Origin: Ketogulonicigenium robustum
GTDB taxonomy: Bacteria > Pseudomonadota > Alphaproteobacteria > Rhodobacterales > Rhodobacteraceae
Reading direction: 5' to 3'
Length of the DNA stretch: 64,000 nucleotides
Assembly (NCBI RefSeq): GCF_002117445.1
Contig: NZ_CP019937.1
Span: 497,501-561,500, forward strand
Both the position numbers and the translations under genes were made by a program. Every line of letters starts with the position of its first letter. The first letter of the stretch is position 1. The notes under the pieces are model-generated. The model worked only from the letters and a program-made list of their open reading frames with translations. It was not told the DNA's origin and ran no database searches. Shown here piece after piece: positions 18,885 through 32,362 of the stretch.

Positions 18885-19870
18885 ATAGCCTCGCGGCGCA
18901 GGCGCCATATCAGGTGCAGGAACAGGGGGGCGCCGATCAGCGCTGTGACGACCCCCAGCTTCAGGTCGCGCTCGGGCGCGATCAGCCGGATGGCGATGTC
19001 GGCGGCCAACAGCAGTGCCGCGCCGCCCAGTGCGCTGGCGGGTAGAAGGCGCGATGGGACGCCCCCCACGGCGCGGCGCAGCACGTGCGGCACAACCAGC
19101 CCGACGAAACCAATGGCACCCGCCACGGCAGTTGAACCGCCCACCAGCAGGGCAAGGCCGCCAATCAGCATCAGCCGCATCCGGCCCATATTGATCCCCA
19201 GCGCTGCGGCGGCATCTTCGCCCAGCGTCAGCGCATCCAGCGCGCGGGCGGTGCTGCCAACCAGCACCGCGCCACCCACCAGCAGCGGCAGCGCCATCAG
19301 AACATGGCCCATGTCGCGGTCGGCAACCGCGCCCATCAGCCAGAACATCGTCTCGTAGGCGGCATAGGGGTTGGGCGACAGGTTCAGCGCCAGCGATACG
19401 CCTGCGCCCGCGAGGGCCGAAATGGCGATACCCGCCAAAATCACCCCTAATGTCGGGCCACGCGGCCCTGCCAGCACCAGCACAAGCACCACCGAAAGCA
19501 GCGCCCCGGCCAGCGCAGCTGTAGGCAGCGCCCATAGGGCAGCGCCCGCGATGCCGGTCTGCAAGACGATAACCGCCCCCAGCGCCGCTGCCGATGATGT
19601 GCCGAGCAGCCCGGGTTCCGCCAGCGGGTTGCGCAGCCAGCCTTGCACCGCCGCCCCCGCCAAGCCGAGTGCAGCGCCGACCAGCGCTGCCAGCAGTGCG
19701 CGCGGCAGGCGAATTTCGCGCATGACCAATACCTCGGGGCCGCCCGTGCCGGTCAGCAGCGCCGTAAGGCTGTCGCCAAGGCCGATCCCTGCCGGCCCGA
19801 TCAGCAGCGATGCGGCCAGTAGCAGCGCCACGAGTGTCGCCAAAGCGGTCAAAAGCCACGGATATTTCAT
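18881..19870 (-). CDS. btuC: Vitamin B12 ABC transporter permease
   Basis: A 329-residue FecCD/BtuC-family permease with about ten helices. Family landmarks include the IRLPRALLAALVGAALGLAG and QGWLRNPLAEPGLLG blocks near residues 53-92, the central GVILAGIAISA segment, the GFVGLVVPHVLR block and the C-terminal LIGAPLFLHL. The start is the ATG at 19870, which overlaps the stop of the BtuF gene by four bases, showing translational coupling. It works as a dimer with BtuD. Confidence 0.91.
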   Translation of the reverse strand: MKYPWLLTALATLVALLLAASLLIGPAGIGLGDSLTALLTGTGGPEVLVMREIRLPRALLAALVGAALGLAGAAVQGWLRNPLAEPGLLGTSSAAALGAVIVLQTGIAGAALWALPTAALAGALLSVVLVLVLAGPRGPTLGVILAGIAISALAGAGVSLALNLSPNPYAAYETMFWLMGAVADRDMGHVLMALPLLVGGAVLVGSTARALDALTLGEDAAAALGINMGRMRLMLIGGLALLVGGSTAVAGAIGFVGLVVPHVLRRAVGGVPSRLLPASALGGAALLLAADIAIRLIAPERDLKLGVVTALIGAPLFLHLIWRLRREAI

Positions 19871-20661
19871 TCTAGGGCCTCGCGTGCTGCGGCAAGACGC
19901 GCGACCGCGCGCGCCACCATCACTGTGCCGCAGGCCCATTCGTTCCCCGCAAGGCCGGCGCCAGCGCGCCCTGCCAGCGCGGGGTGGCGCAGTAACTCCT
20001 CGGCGCGCGAGGCACCGGGGTAGGGCGTGGGGGTGATGATCATTTCGGGCGCCAGCATGACCAGCTTTTCTAGCGCGAGGGTTCCGCTGAAAGCCAGCAC
20101 ATCATTGGCCGCATTGGTCAAGCCAGCCGCGCGCAAAAGGGCATCGGGCAGGCCGGTGCCCGCGCTGGCAAAGCCGTTCGGGCCATAGATAACCGCGGTC
20201 ACCTTGCGATGCGCGGGCGGTATTTCGGCCAAGCTGGCGCCAAACCCTGCGATAAGGCGCTCGGCCACGTCGGGCTGGCCCAGCAGTTCGCCCATGCGGC
20301 GCGTGTTCGCGCGAATGTCGTCGAAGCTGTCTTCGGGCGGGAATTGTTCAACGCGCAGGCCCAAGCGGCGCAGCAACCCAACCGTTACTGGCGAGGTATA
20401 GGCGCTGGCCAGCACCAGATCGGGTTGCAGGCGAAAGACCTCCTCGGCGCTGCCGTGGTTGACGGGATAGGCCATAGCCGCCTCGGCGAGGGGCGAGACT
20501 TGTGCGTCGCGTGCGACCGCCGACAGCGACACAATTTGCCCCGGCGCGGCCAGTTGCAGCGCCAGCTGGTCGGTACACAGGTTGATCGAGACGACCCGCG
20601 CCGGTGGGGGCGGGTCGCCTGCTTGGGCGGTGCTGGCGCAAACCAGCAGCGCGCCCAGCAC
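19867..20661 (-). CDS. btuF: Periplasmic vitamin B12-binding protein
   Basis: A cobalamin or siderophore-type substrate-binding protein of 264 residues with the GTG start at 20661. That start sits one base after the btuB stop and gives a short signal peptide (MLGALLVCASTAQA, cut before GDPP). A longer frame continues upstream inside btuB but has no signal-peptide logic. The mature protein begins with RVVSINLCTDQLAL, typical for BtuF, and holds DLVLASAYTSP in the first lobe and PEMIITPTPYPG in the second. Coupling with the receptor and the permease makes this a compact uptake operon. Confidence 0.88.
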   Translation of the reverse strand: MLGALLVCASTAQAGDPPPPARVVSINLCTDQLALQLAAPGQIVSLSAVARDAQVSPLAEAAMAYPVNHGSAEEVFRLQPDLVLASAYTSPVTVGLLRRLGLRVEQFPPEDSFDDIRANTRRMGELLGQPDVAERLIAGFGASLAEIPPAHRKVTAVIYGPNGFASAGTGLPDALLRAAGLTNAANDVLAFSGTLALEKLVMLAPEMIITPTPYPGASRAEELLRHPALAGRAGAGLAGNEWACGTVMVARAVARLAAAREALE

Positions 20662-20662
20662 T

Positions 20663-22450
20663 TTAGAAATCCGCGCCAAGGCCGACAAAGACCGAACGCC
20701 CTGCGGTGCCATACCCCGAGACCAGCTGGTAATCGGCGTCAAACAGGTTCTCGATGCGGAAGCGCCCTTGCAGGCTTTCGGTGAAGTCATGCGTCACGGC
20801 CAGATTCGCCACGGTGTAATCGGGCAGGGTGGCACGGTCGGCGGCGTGTTTCACGTCGAAACGCGCCACGGTTGCATCGCCCAATTGCGCGGCTAGGCCC
20901 AGCAGATACGCGTCGCCGACCACGTTGGCAGACATCGGCGTGCTTTGGGTGCGCGTGTAAGATGCGGTCGCGCGCAGCCAAGCGGTCAGGGCGACCTCGC
21001 CCTCGATCACAGCGCCTTGGCGGTGGGTAGTGCCTGCGACCTGCTGGTAGCTGCCACCGACCCAATCGATCAGGTCGTCAATCTTCAGGTCAAACCAGGT
21101 TGCGCGCACGAAGCCGTCGGCGGGCAGCGCGTATTCGACGCTGAATTCCGACGACTGCGATGTTTCGGGGCGCAAGCCCGCGTTGCCGTAGGGCCCGAAC
21201 AGCTCATAGCCCGACGGCGCGCGGAATCCGTTGCCGACCTGTCCGCGCAGTGTCCAATCACGGCTGGCGCGCCACACAGCCGCCAAACGCGCGCTGTCAT
21301 AGCTTCCGAATGCCGAATGGTCGTCGTGGCGGATCGAGGCGCTGAGGTCAAAATCTGGGCGCAGCGCGAAGGTGCCTTCGGCAAAGACGCCGGTGATGGT
21401 GTTCTTGCCGTTGCTGGCGCCGTACATGCCCGACTCGTCATAAACCTCGCGCGTGGTGTCTGCGCCGAAGGTCAGGCCGGTCGTCTCCGACAGTGCCGTG
21501 GTCGCCAGCCAGCTCAGCTTGTTGCGCGTGCCGGTGTAGTGGGTCGAGCCATAGGCCTCGTCATAATCGCGCTCGATGCCGTAGTGGCTGATCGCCACTG
21601 TGTGGCGCAGGCCCGCAGCGTCGAAATCGGCATAAAGGCGCACGCCTGTACTGTCGCTGCGCGATGTATTGTCGGCGTCCGCGCCGAAATCGTCATAGTC
21701 GGCATGGGCGCGTGCGGCGAAACCCGCGCCGCCGATGACCGCTCCGTTGTCCAGCGTATAGGCGAGGTTGAAGCCAAGGCGAGTTGCATCAGCGGCGTCA
21801 TCCTCGGCCCCGCCAGCGACGGCGGAAATGCCATCGGTTGCCAGCGTCGACAGCGTGGCCGTAGCCGACAAGTGATCGTCCAGATGCGCCACGCCAAAGC
21901 TGAGGGCGCGGGTGTTACGGCTGCCATATTCTGCATCGGCACGATAGTGCGTGCCGCTTTGGGTTGCGGTGGCGGACGTGATGTTGATGGCACCGCCCAC
22001 GGCGCGCGCACCATAGATGGCCGACTGGCTTCCCGGCAGAACCTCTATCCGCTGCAGGCCGCCGGTTGTCAGCGTCGCAAAATCGAACGCGACTTGCCCC
22101 ATCGAGGGGTCGGTCACGTCGATCCCGTCAATAAAAACCGGGACGTAGTTTTGCGACGCACCGCGCAGGGTGAAGCCGCTGGTTTGGCCGTAGCCGCCGC
22201 TTTGCGTCAGATTAAAGCCCGGAAGCCCCTGCAGCAGCGTCGACAACGCGGTCTGGCCGCCGCTGTCGGCGTCTTCGATAACCTCGGCAACGACGCCGGT
22301 GCGGTTGGCCGCAATCGGAGCGAGGCCAGCCGAAATCACGATCGGCCCTAGCGTGCGGCTGGGCACCGGTTGGGTCGATTGCGCAAATGCGGTGCTGGCC
22401 GTCGCGGTCAGCGCAAGGGTGGAAAGTGTGGTCAGGGCGCGAAATGTCAT
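20663..22450 (-). CDS. btuB: TonB-dependent vitamin B12 receptor
   Basis: A 595-residue outer-membrane receptor. Residues 1-24 are a signal peptide ending TASTAFA. The plug domain follows, with GLQRIEVLPGSQSAIYGARAVGGAINI as the classic end of the plug. The 22-strand barrel ends in the aromatic VGLGADF, as outer-membrane proteins do. The TonB box is probably the PIVISA segment near residue 36. The start at 22450 is backed by AGGAGG seven bases upstream. A cobalamin riboswitch in the leader identifies the ligand. It is the first gene of the btu operon. Confidence 0.92.
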   Translation of the reverse strand: MTFRALTTLSTLALTATASTAFAQSTQPVPSRTLGPIVISAGLAPIAANRTGVVAEVIEDADSGGQTALSTLLQGLPGFNLTQSGGYGQTSGFTLRGASQNYVPVFIDGIDVTDPSMGQVAFDFATLTTGGLQRIEVLPGSQSAIYGARAVGGAINITSATATQSGTHYRADAEYGSRNTRALSFGVAHLDDHLSATATLSTLATDGISAVAGGAEDDAADATRLGFNLAYTLDNGAVIGGAGFAARAHADYDDFGADADNTSRSDSTGVRLYADFDAAGLRHTVAISHYGIERDYDEAYGSTHYTGTRNKLSWLATTALSETTGLTFGADTTREVYDESGMYGASNGKNTITGVFAEGTFALRPDFDLSASIRHDDHSAFGSYDSARLAAVWRASRDWTLRGQVGNGFRAPSGYELFGPYGNAGLRPETSQSSEFSVEYALPADGFVRATWFDLKIDDLIDWVGGSYQQVAGTTHRQGAVIEGEVALTAWLRATASYTRTQSTPMSANVVGDAYLLGLAAQLGDATVARFDVKHAADRATLPDYTVANLAVTHDFTESLQGRFRIENLFDADYQLVSGYGTAGRSVFVGLGADF

Positions 22451-22587
22451 GCCCGGCCTCCTGTCATGGCGGCGTGCCGCCTGTAGAAACATGCCGGTGT
22501 CAGCCGGCGGTGAACGTCACCGCTGGGATGGCGCAGCTGCGCCGCCGTCCGATACGCGCCCCGCGACCGGATTGGGTGATCCACCTA

Positions 22588-22760
22588 TGGCAGGTCTCCT
22601 GGCTTTGCGGGTCTTTGCGGGGCACCGGCCTTCCCAGGATGGCCCCAGTGGCATGTTCGGGCCTCGCTCGCCGCTTACAGTTGCGGGGGCAGCCGCGGAT
22701 TTGCACCGCATTCCCTGTTCGGCCGCGTGTGCGGGCACCAAGGTTCCCCCTGATGCGTCG
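22588..22760 (-). promoter_or_regulatory. Cobalamin (AdoCbl) riboswitch
   Basis: Read on the reverse strand, the leader of btuB carries the full set of conserved blocks in order: GGGAACC near 22748, GGTGCAAATCCG, CTGCCCCCGCAACTGTAAGCGG, GCCACTG, GGGAAGG, and the B12 box AGCCAGGAGACCTGCC at 22589-22604. High cobalamin should turn the operon off. About 135 bases separate the B12 box from the btuB start, enough for an expression platform. Confidence 0.95.
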
Positions 22761-22774
22761 GGCGCTGGGCGGTG

Positions 22775-22815
22775 TCAACAAAATGAAACCGCCCCCGGCG
22801 GGTTGCCGGGGGCGG
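22775..22815 (-). terminator. Rho-independent terminator of carB
   Basis: CCGCCCCCGGC at 22789-22799 pairs with GCCGGGGGCGG at 22805-22815 as an 11-pair stem. On the reverse strand it is followed by TTTCATTTTG. It closes carB 27 bases after its stop and insulates the btu riboswitch downstream. Confidence 0.85.
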
Positions 22816-22841
22816 TGTGGTCTTCTTGCTGCAATCTGCCC

Positions 22842-26174
<3,333 letters not shown>

Positions 26175-26454
26175 TGCGTTCCCCTCGGCAGCTTGCGGAT
26201 TAGATTCGTGATGAAAGCCGCCCGTCTTTGCCAGAGGGCAGCCAAATTGTCCTGCCTTATAGACAGCGCGCCGCCCCGCGCAACCCCGAACCCGCCTGAT
26301 TCATGCTGAATCTGCCCCGCGGGGGGATTCCATTGTTGATGTGGTGGCCCGTTTCCTGTATGGCGCGCCCATCCGAGGAGGGGAATGTCCCCTTAAAAGA
26401 CCGGCGGAGACAACCGCATGGCCAGAAAACACACCGTAAAGGATAGACTGATTT

Positions 26455-28140
26455 ATGTGCGCTAAAACCACCATGGACGAATTCGAAGCCCTTCTGCAGG
26501 AGAGCTTTGAGATTGACACCCCCCAAGAGGGCACGGTTGTCAAAGGTAAGGTCATTGCTATTGAAGCTGGCCAAGCCATCATCGACGTCGGCTACAAAAT
26601 GGAAGGCCGCGTTGACCTGAAAGAATTCGCTAACCCCGGCGAAGCTCCCTCGATCAAGGTTGGTGACGAAGTCGAAGTTTACCTTCGCGCCGCCGAGAAC
26701 GCCCGTGGCGAAGCTGTCATCTCGCGCGAGATGGCCCGCCGCGAAGAAGCATGGGATCGTCTGGAAAAAGCATACGCTTCGGAAGAGCGCGTCGAAGGCG
26801 CCATCTTCGGTCGCGTCAAGGGCGGCTTTACTGTCGATCTGGGCGGCGCTGTTGCGTTCCTGCCGGGCAGCCAAGTCGACGTGCGCCCCGTGCGCGACGC
26901 TGGCCCGCTGATGGGTCTGAAGCAGCCGTTCCAAATCCTGAAAATGGACCGTCGTCGTGGCAACATCGTTGTCTCGCGTCGTGCAATTCTGGAAGAATCG
27001 CGTGCTGAACAGCGTGCCGAAGTCATCGGCAACCTGACCGAAGGCCAAGTGGTCGACGGCGTTGTCAAGAACATCACCGAATACGGTGCGTTCGTTGACC
27101 TGGGCGGCGTTGACGGCCTGCTGCACGTGACCGACATGGCATGGCGCCGTGTGAACCACCCGTCGGAAATCCTGTCGATCGGCGAGACCATCAAGGTCCA
27201 AGTCATCAAGATCAACAAGGAAACGCACCGCATCAGCCTCGGCATGAAGCAGCTGCAAGACGATCCGTGGCACTCGGTTGAAACCAAGTATCCGCTGGAA
27301 TCGGTCCACACCGGCCGCGTCACCAACATCACCGAGTACGGCGCATTCGTTGAGCTGGAACCCGGCGTTGAAGGTCTTGTCCACGTCTCGGAAATGAGCT
27401 GGACCAAGAAGAACGTACACCCCGGCAAGATCGTTTCGACCTCGCAAGAAGTCGAAGTCATGGTTCTGGAAATCGACAGCGCCAAGCGCCGCGTTTCGCT
27501 GGGCCTCAAGCAGACCCAACGCAACCCGTGGGAAGTGTTCGCTGAAACGCACCCCGAGGGCACCGCTGTTGAAGGCGAAGTCAAGAACATCACCGAATTC
27601 GGTCTGTTCATTGGCCTGCCGGGCGACATCGATGGCATGGTTCACCTGTCGGACCTGACATGGGAAGGCCGTGGCGAAGACGTGATCGGCGACTACCGCA
27701 AGGGCGACGTCGTGAAGGCCAAGGTTCTGGAAGTCGACGTCGAGAAGGAGCGCATCTCGCTCTCGATCAAGGCGCTGGACGAAGACCCCTTTGCTGATGC
27801 CGTTGACGGCGTGAAGCGTGGTACGGTCATCACCGTCGAGGTCACCAAGATCGAAGACGGCGGCATCGAAGTCGAATACGAAGGCATGAAGTCGTTCATC
27901 CGTCGTTCGGACCTGTCGCGTGACCGCGCTGACCAACGCCCCGAGCGTTTCTCGGTTGGCGACAAGGTCGACGTTCGCGTGACCAACATCGACCCCAAGA
28001 CCCGCAAGCTGGGTCTGTCGATCAAGGCCCGCGAGATCGCAGAAGAGAAGGAAGCCGTCGAACAATACGGTTCGTCCGACTCGGGCGCGAGCCTCGGCGA
28101 CATTCTGGGCGCTGCCCTGAAGGTGTCGGCTAACGACTAA
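26455..28140 (+). CDS. rpsA: 30S ribosomal protein S1
   Basis: A 561-residue protein with six S1 OB-fold repeats. The last four are clearest, each with the VKNITEYGAFVDL or equivalent strand (near residues 205, 290, 380 and 460). S1 brings mRNA with weak Shine-Dalgarno sites to the 30S subunit. The start is the ATG at 26455; an in-frame ATG six codons later is also possible. The 280-base leader before it is shared with divergent carB and contains the promoters. A strong terminator follows, so ihfB is expressed separately or by read-through. Confidence 0.97.
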   Translation: MCAKTTMDEFEALLQESFEIDTPQEGTVVKGKVIAIEAGQAIIDVGYKMEGRVDLKEFANPGEAPSIKVGDEVEVYLRAAENARGEAVISREMARREEAWDRLEKAYASEERVEGAIFGRVKGGFTVDLGGAVAFLPGSQVDVRPVRDAGPLMGLKQPFQILKMDRRRGNIVVSRRAILEESRAEQRAEVIGNLTEGQVVDGVVKNITEYGAFVDLGGVDGLLHVTDMAWRRVNHPSEILSIGETIKVQVIKINKETHRISLGMKQLQDDPWHSVETKYPLESVHTGRVTNITEYGAFVELEPGVEGLVHVSEMSWTKKNVHPGKIVSTSQEVEVMVLEIDSAKRRVSLGLKQTQRNPWEVFAETHPEGTAVEGEVKNITEFGLFIGLPGDIDGMVHLSDLTWEGRGEDVIGDYRKGDVVKAKVLEVDVEKERISLSIKALDEDPFADAVDGVKRGTVITVEVTKIEDGGIEVEYEGMKSFIRRSDLSRDRADQRPERFSVGDKVDVRVTNIDPKTRKLGLSIKAREIAEEKEAVEQYGSSDSGASLGDILGAALKVSAND

Positions 28141-28164
28141 TCAGCCCCGCTGAGCAGGATATTG

Positions 28165-28200
28165 CCCCACGCCCGAAAGGGCGTGGGGTTTTCTTTTTTT
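28165..28200 (+). terminator. Rho-independent terminator of rpsA
   Basis: A perfect 10-pair stem CCCCACGCCC / GGGCGTGGGG with a GAAA tetraloop, followed by TTTTCTTTTTTT. It is the strongest terminator in the window. Confidence 0.95.
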
Positions 28201-28312
28201 GCAAGTCATTGAATCTTTGCCAAAGACAGTGAACTACTGCACAATAGCCCGATAAGGTCGTTTCCCGCCCGCCGGGCGTCTCGGTGAATTTTTCGAGGGA
28301 GAGTCCCAGCCA

Positions 28313-28594
28313 ATGATTCGTTCTGAACTGATCCAAAAGATCGCGGATGAGAATCCGCACCTCTACCACCGCGATGTCGAAGCGATCGTAAACACGATCT
28401 TTGACGAAATTACCGCCGCACTCGCCAAGGGAAACCGCGTCGAACTGCGTGGTTTCGGGGCATTTTCGGTCAAGGAACGCGATTCGCGTACCGGTCGCAA
28501 TCCGCGCACGGGCGAACCTGTCGATGTCGAAGAAAAGCGCGTGCCTTTCTTCAAGACAGGCAAGTTGCTGCGTGACCGGTTGAACGGTAAATAG
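28313..28594 (+). CDS. ihfB: Integration host factor beta subunit
   Basis: A 93-residue HU/IHF-family DNA-bending protein. It carries the DNA-binding arm [22 protein letters not shown] with the intercalating Pro (NPRTG) at the tip, and the family start [11 protein letters not shown]. With IhfA it bends specific sites in promoters and recombination complexes. The order rpsA-ihfB-lapA-trpF is usual for Rhodobacterales and supports the beta-subunit call over HU. Confidence 0.95.
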   Translation: MIRSELIQKIADENPHLYHRDVEAIVNTIFDEITAALAKGNRVELRGFGAFSVKERDSRTGRNPRTGEPVDVEEKRVPFFKTGKLLRDRLNGK

Positions 28595-28602
28595 CACCCG
28601 TG

Positions 28603-28965
28603 ATGCGCTTTATCCGCCTTGTCTTCTGGCTGGTGGTTGCTGGCTGTCTGGTTGTTCTGGGTCTGGCCAATCGGGGCAGCGTGACCTTGCACGCGATCCC
28701 TGCGGGGCTGGCACAGGCACTGGGTATGCAGCCTACTATTCAGGTGCCGCTTTTTGTCGCTATTTTTATCGGTGTCGGCGTTGGCTTGCTGGTGGGGTTT
28801 TTGTGGGAATGGATCCGCGAATACCCTGTGCGGGCGGCTGTCGCCAAGCACCGGCAAGAATTGAACGCACTGGGCGACGAGGTGCAACGCCTGCGCCGCG
28901 ATAATGCGTCGGGGCAGGGTGATGCCGAAATTCTGGCGTTGCTGGGGGCAGGCAAGTCGAAGTAA
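28603..28965 (+). CDS. LapA family (DUF1049) membrane protein
   Basis: A 120-residue protein with two membrane helices (residues about 4-22 and 45-67) and a cytoplasmic coiled tail ([18 protein letters not shown]). This matches the LapA/DUF1049 family, whose E. coli member works with LapB in control of lipopolysaccharide synthesis. No lapB lies next to it. The ATG at 28603 follows the ihfB stop by eight bases; a GTG one codon earlier is also possible. Its stop overlaps the trpF start (TAATG), so it is co-translated. Confidence 0.82.
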   Translation: MRFIRLVFWLVVAGCLVVLGLANRGSVTLHAIPAGLAQALGMQPTIQVPLFVAIFIGVGVGLLVGFLWEWIREYPVRAAVAKHRQELNALGDEVQRLRRDNASGQGDAEILALLGAGKSK

Positions 28966-29597
28966 TGCGGCCGCTGGTTAAAATATGCGGACTGCGCACC
29001 GACGCAGACCTGCAATCGGTTGCCGATGCTGGTGCACATTATGGTGGCTTGGTGTTCTTTCCAAAATCGCCGCGTGCGGTTGATTTGGACACGGCAGCGG
29101 CCCTGCGCGCGCCAGACGCGTTGAAGCTGGTCGCGCTAGTAGTCGATGCTGATGACGCGCTGCTGGATGCCATCATTGCGCGCATAGGCGTGCAAATGCT
29201 TCAGCTGCACGGCCACGAGACGCCCGAACGCGTCGCTGCCGTGCGTCAGCGCTATGGGTTGCCCATAATGAAGGCGATCAGTGTTGCGACCCGCGATGAT
29301 TTGCCTGCTATTGCGACCTACGAAGCGGTAGCTGACCAAATTTTGTTGGACGCGAAGGCCCCCAAAGGCGCGATTTTGCCCGGCGGCAACGGCGTCGCAT
29401 TCGATTGGACCCTGCTGCAAGGCCGCGTCTGGTCCAAGCCATGGATGCTGGCGGGCGGTCTGACCCCTGAAAACGTAGCCGAGGGGATGCGCCTGACGGG
29501 CGCGGCGCAGGTTGATGTGTCTTCGGGCGTTGAAAGCGCGCCGGGTGTGAAAGACCCCGCGCTGATTCGTGCCTTTGCGGCGGCTGCGGGGCTGTGA
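28965..29597 (+). CDS. trpF: Phosphoribosylanthranilate isomerase
   Basis: Third step of tryptophan synthesis, converting phosphoribosylanthranilate to CdRP. At 210 residues it is a standard TIM barrel. The N-terminal [11 protein letters not shown] carries the catalytic Cys, LLDAKAPKG the catalytic Asp region, and [12 protein letters not shown] and VDVSSGVES form the phosphate site. Its ATG shares one base with the lapA stop, and trpB follows after 72 bases. Confidence 0.96.
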   Translation: MRPLVKICGLRTDADLQSVADAGAHYGGLVFFPKSPRAVDLDTAAALRAPDALKLVALVVDADDALLDAIIARIGVQMLQLHGHETPERVAAVRQRYGLPIMKAISVATRDDLPAIATYEAVADQILLDAKAPKGAILPGGNGVAFDWTLLQGRVWSKPWMLAGGLTPENVAEGMRLTGAAQVDVSSGVESAPGVKDPALIRAFAAAAGL

Positions 29598-29669
29598 CGC
29601 GAACAGCTCGGCTTTACCGTCTCGCCCAATGGATATAAACGCGATCTAACCTGACAGAAGAGGCGCGCG

Positions 29670-30892
<1,223 letters not shown>

Positions 30893-30896
<4 letters not shown>

Positions 30897-31603
30897 TCGC
30901 GCCCGAATTTCTGCGCTAGTTTCTGAAGGGGGGAGAGGGTTTCTTCCCCCTTTTTCACGTCTGCCGCGGGCTTTTCAGGCTTGGGCTGCGGCTTTGCCTT
31001 GGGCATCAGGGCGGGGTTGCCTCCAGATGAACGCGGCGGATTTAGGCGCAGGTTCACGGCGTTCAGGAACTTGATCTGATCGCCCCCCGCCAGTGCCGCA
31101 GCGCCGTCGGAAATACCGCGCAGCATATCATCCAGCCAGTCTTGGTCGGCCTTGGCAAAATCGTGCAACACATAGGATGCCACTGCATCCTTGTGACCCG
31201 GGTGGCCGACGCCCATGCGGACGCGGTGGTAGGCCTCGCCAATATGGGCGTGGATCGACCGCAGGCCGTTGTGGCCCGCATGACCGCCCGCTGTTTTGGT
31301 TTTCAGGCGGCCGGGGGCCAAGTCTAATTCGTCGTGGAACACCACCACATCGTCAGGCGTCAATTTGTGAAAACGCATGGCTTCGCCCACCGACTGGCCC
31401 GACAGGTTCATGAAGGTCTCGGGCTTCAGCAGCAGCACTTTCTCGCCCCCCAGCACGCCTTCGGCAACAAGGCCCTGAAAGCGGCTGCGAAAGGGCGTGA
31501 ACCCATGGTCGGCGGCAATGCGATCCAGCGCCATGAAGCCGATATTGTGGCGATTTCCGGCATATTTCGCGCCGGGGTTTCCAAGACCTACGAACAGTTT
31601 CAT
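30893..31603 (-). CDS. pth: Peptidyl-tRNA hydrolase
   Basis: Frees tRNA from dropped peptidyl-tRNA. Residues 1-190 match bacterial Pth, with [19 protein letters not shown] (Asn10 and catalytic His20 region), [10 protein letters not shown] and the [13 protein letters not shown] block holding the catalytic Asp. The C-terminus carries an extra 45 residues rich in Pro and Lys ([15 protein letters not shown]), making 236 in total. It lies 78 bases behind rplY, a pair common in bacteria. Confidence 0.96.
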
Positions 31604-31630
31604 ATCGGGTTCCTTGATTGCCGCCCCTAC

Positions 31631-31659
31631 AAATGAAAACGGGGGCCAGCGGCCCCCGT
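31631..31659 (-). terminator. Hairpin/terminator between rplY and pth
   Basis: ACGGGGGCC and GGCCCCCGT (31639-31659) form a nine-pair stem with a three-base loop, followed on the reverse strand by TTTTCATTT. It lies 23 bases after the rplY stop and may reduce read-through into pth. Confidence 0.75.
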
Positions 31660-31681
31660 CAACACGTCAAAGGCGTAAGCC

Positions 31682-32269
31682 TTATTCGTCAGCGCCCGGA
31701 ACATAGCCCGAGGGGGCCGAGATGTTCGCGATGGCGAAGTTACGCTCGGTCGTCGGCTTGACGCCTGCGGGCAGGGTCACGTCAGCGATGTGGATCACGT
31801 CGCCGATGTTGCGGCCGGTCAGGTCGACGGTCACGAATTCGGGGATGTCGCTGGCCAGAACGTTCAGTTCGATTTCCGAACGGACGTGGACAACGGTACC
31901 GCCGCGCTTCACGCCGGGGGCAGCATCTTCGTTCACGAAGTGAACGGGGATGTGCAGGTTGACGCGGGTGGTTGCAGCCAGACGCATAAAGTCGACGTGG
32001 GTCGGCAGGTCTTTTACGACGTGGCGCTGCACGCCACGGCAAACGACGCGCTCGGTCTTGCCGTCAACGTTCAGGTCGATCAGGGTCGACAGGAAGCCGC
32101 CCTGTTTCAGCGTCTTCAGCAGGACGTTGAACGATACGTTGATGGCGACAGGCTCTTGGCCCGCACCGTAGATGACGCCCGGGACTTGCCCATCACGACG
32201 TGCCTGACGAGCGGCCCCCTTGCCTGTCCCCGTACGCGCGGTCGCGTTCAGTTCAATGGTCTTTGCCAT
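31682..32269 (-). CDS. rplY: 50S ribosomal protein L25/general stress protein Ctc
   Basis: A 195-residue long-form L25 (Ctc type) that binds 5S rRNA. The N-terminal domain contains [19 protein letters not shown], the universal start of the family, and the second beta-rich TL5-type domain runs to the acidic tail PGADE. A structured leader lies just upstream (32288-32333). Confidence 0.95.
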   Translation of the reverse strand: MAKTIELNATARTGTGKGAARQARRDGQVPGVIYGAGQEPVAINVSFNVLLKTLKQGGFLSTLIDLNVDGKTERVVCRGVQRHVVKDLPTHVDFMRLAATTRVNLHIPVHFVNEDAAPGVKRGGTVVHVRSEIELNVLASDIPEFVTVDLTGRNIGDVIHIADVTLPAGVKPTTERNFAIANISAPSGYVPGADE

Positions 32270-32287
32270 TTGAAACTCCGTTAAATG

Positions 32288-32333
32288 AGGGGCCTTCCTC
32301 CAAGGGTGTAAGGCCCGATGAGGCCTTGCCCCT
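32288..32333 (-). promoter_or_regulatory. Structured leader upstream of rplY
   Basis: Between lldD and rplY the pairs AGGGGC 32288-32293 with GCCCCT 32328-32333, and AAGGCC 32310-32315 with GGCCTT 32322-32327, can form together. A weaker CCTT/AAGG stem fits in the gap, giving a three-way junction about 18 bases before the rplY start. It could be an autoregulatory ribosomal-protein leader or an imperfect terminator of lldD (no T-run is seen). Confidence 0.4.
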
Positions 32334-32362
32334 AACCCAAAAAGTGACGGAAGGAAAGGGCG

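Noticed and set aside
18884-19859. Long upstream extension of the btuD frame
   Set aside because: The extension lies wholly inside btuC in another frame; the ATG at 18884 begins the ATPase fold.
26257-28065. A 602-codon reverse frame opposite rpsA
   Set aside because: Shadow of the S1 gene; its residues mirror the repeats of S1 and show no family signal.
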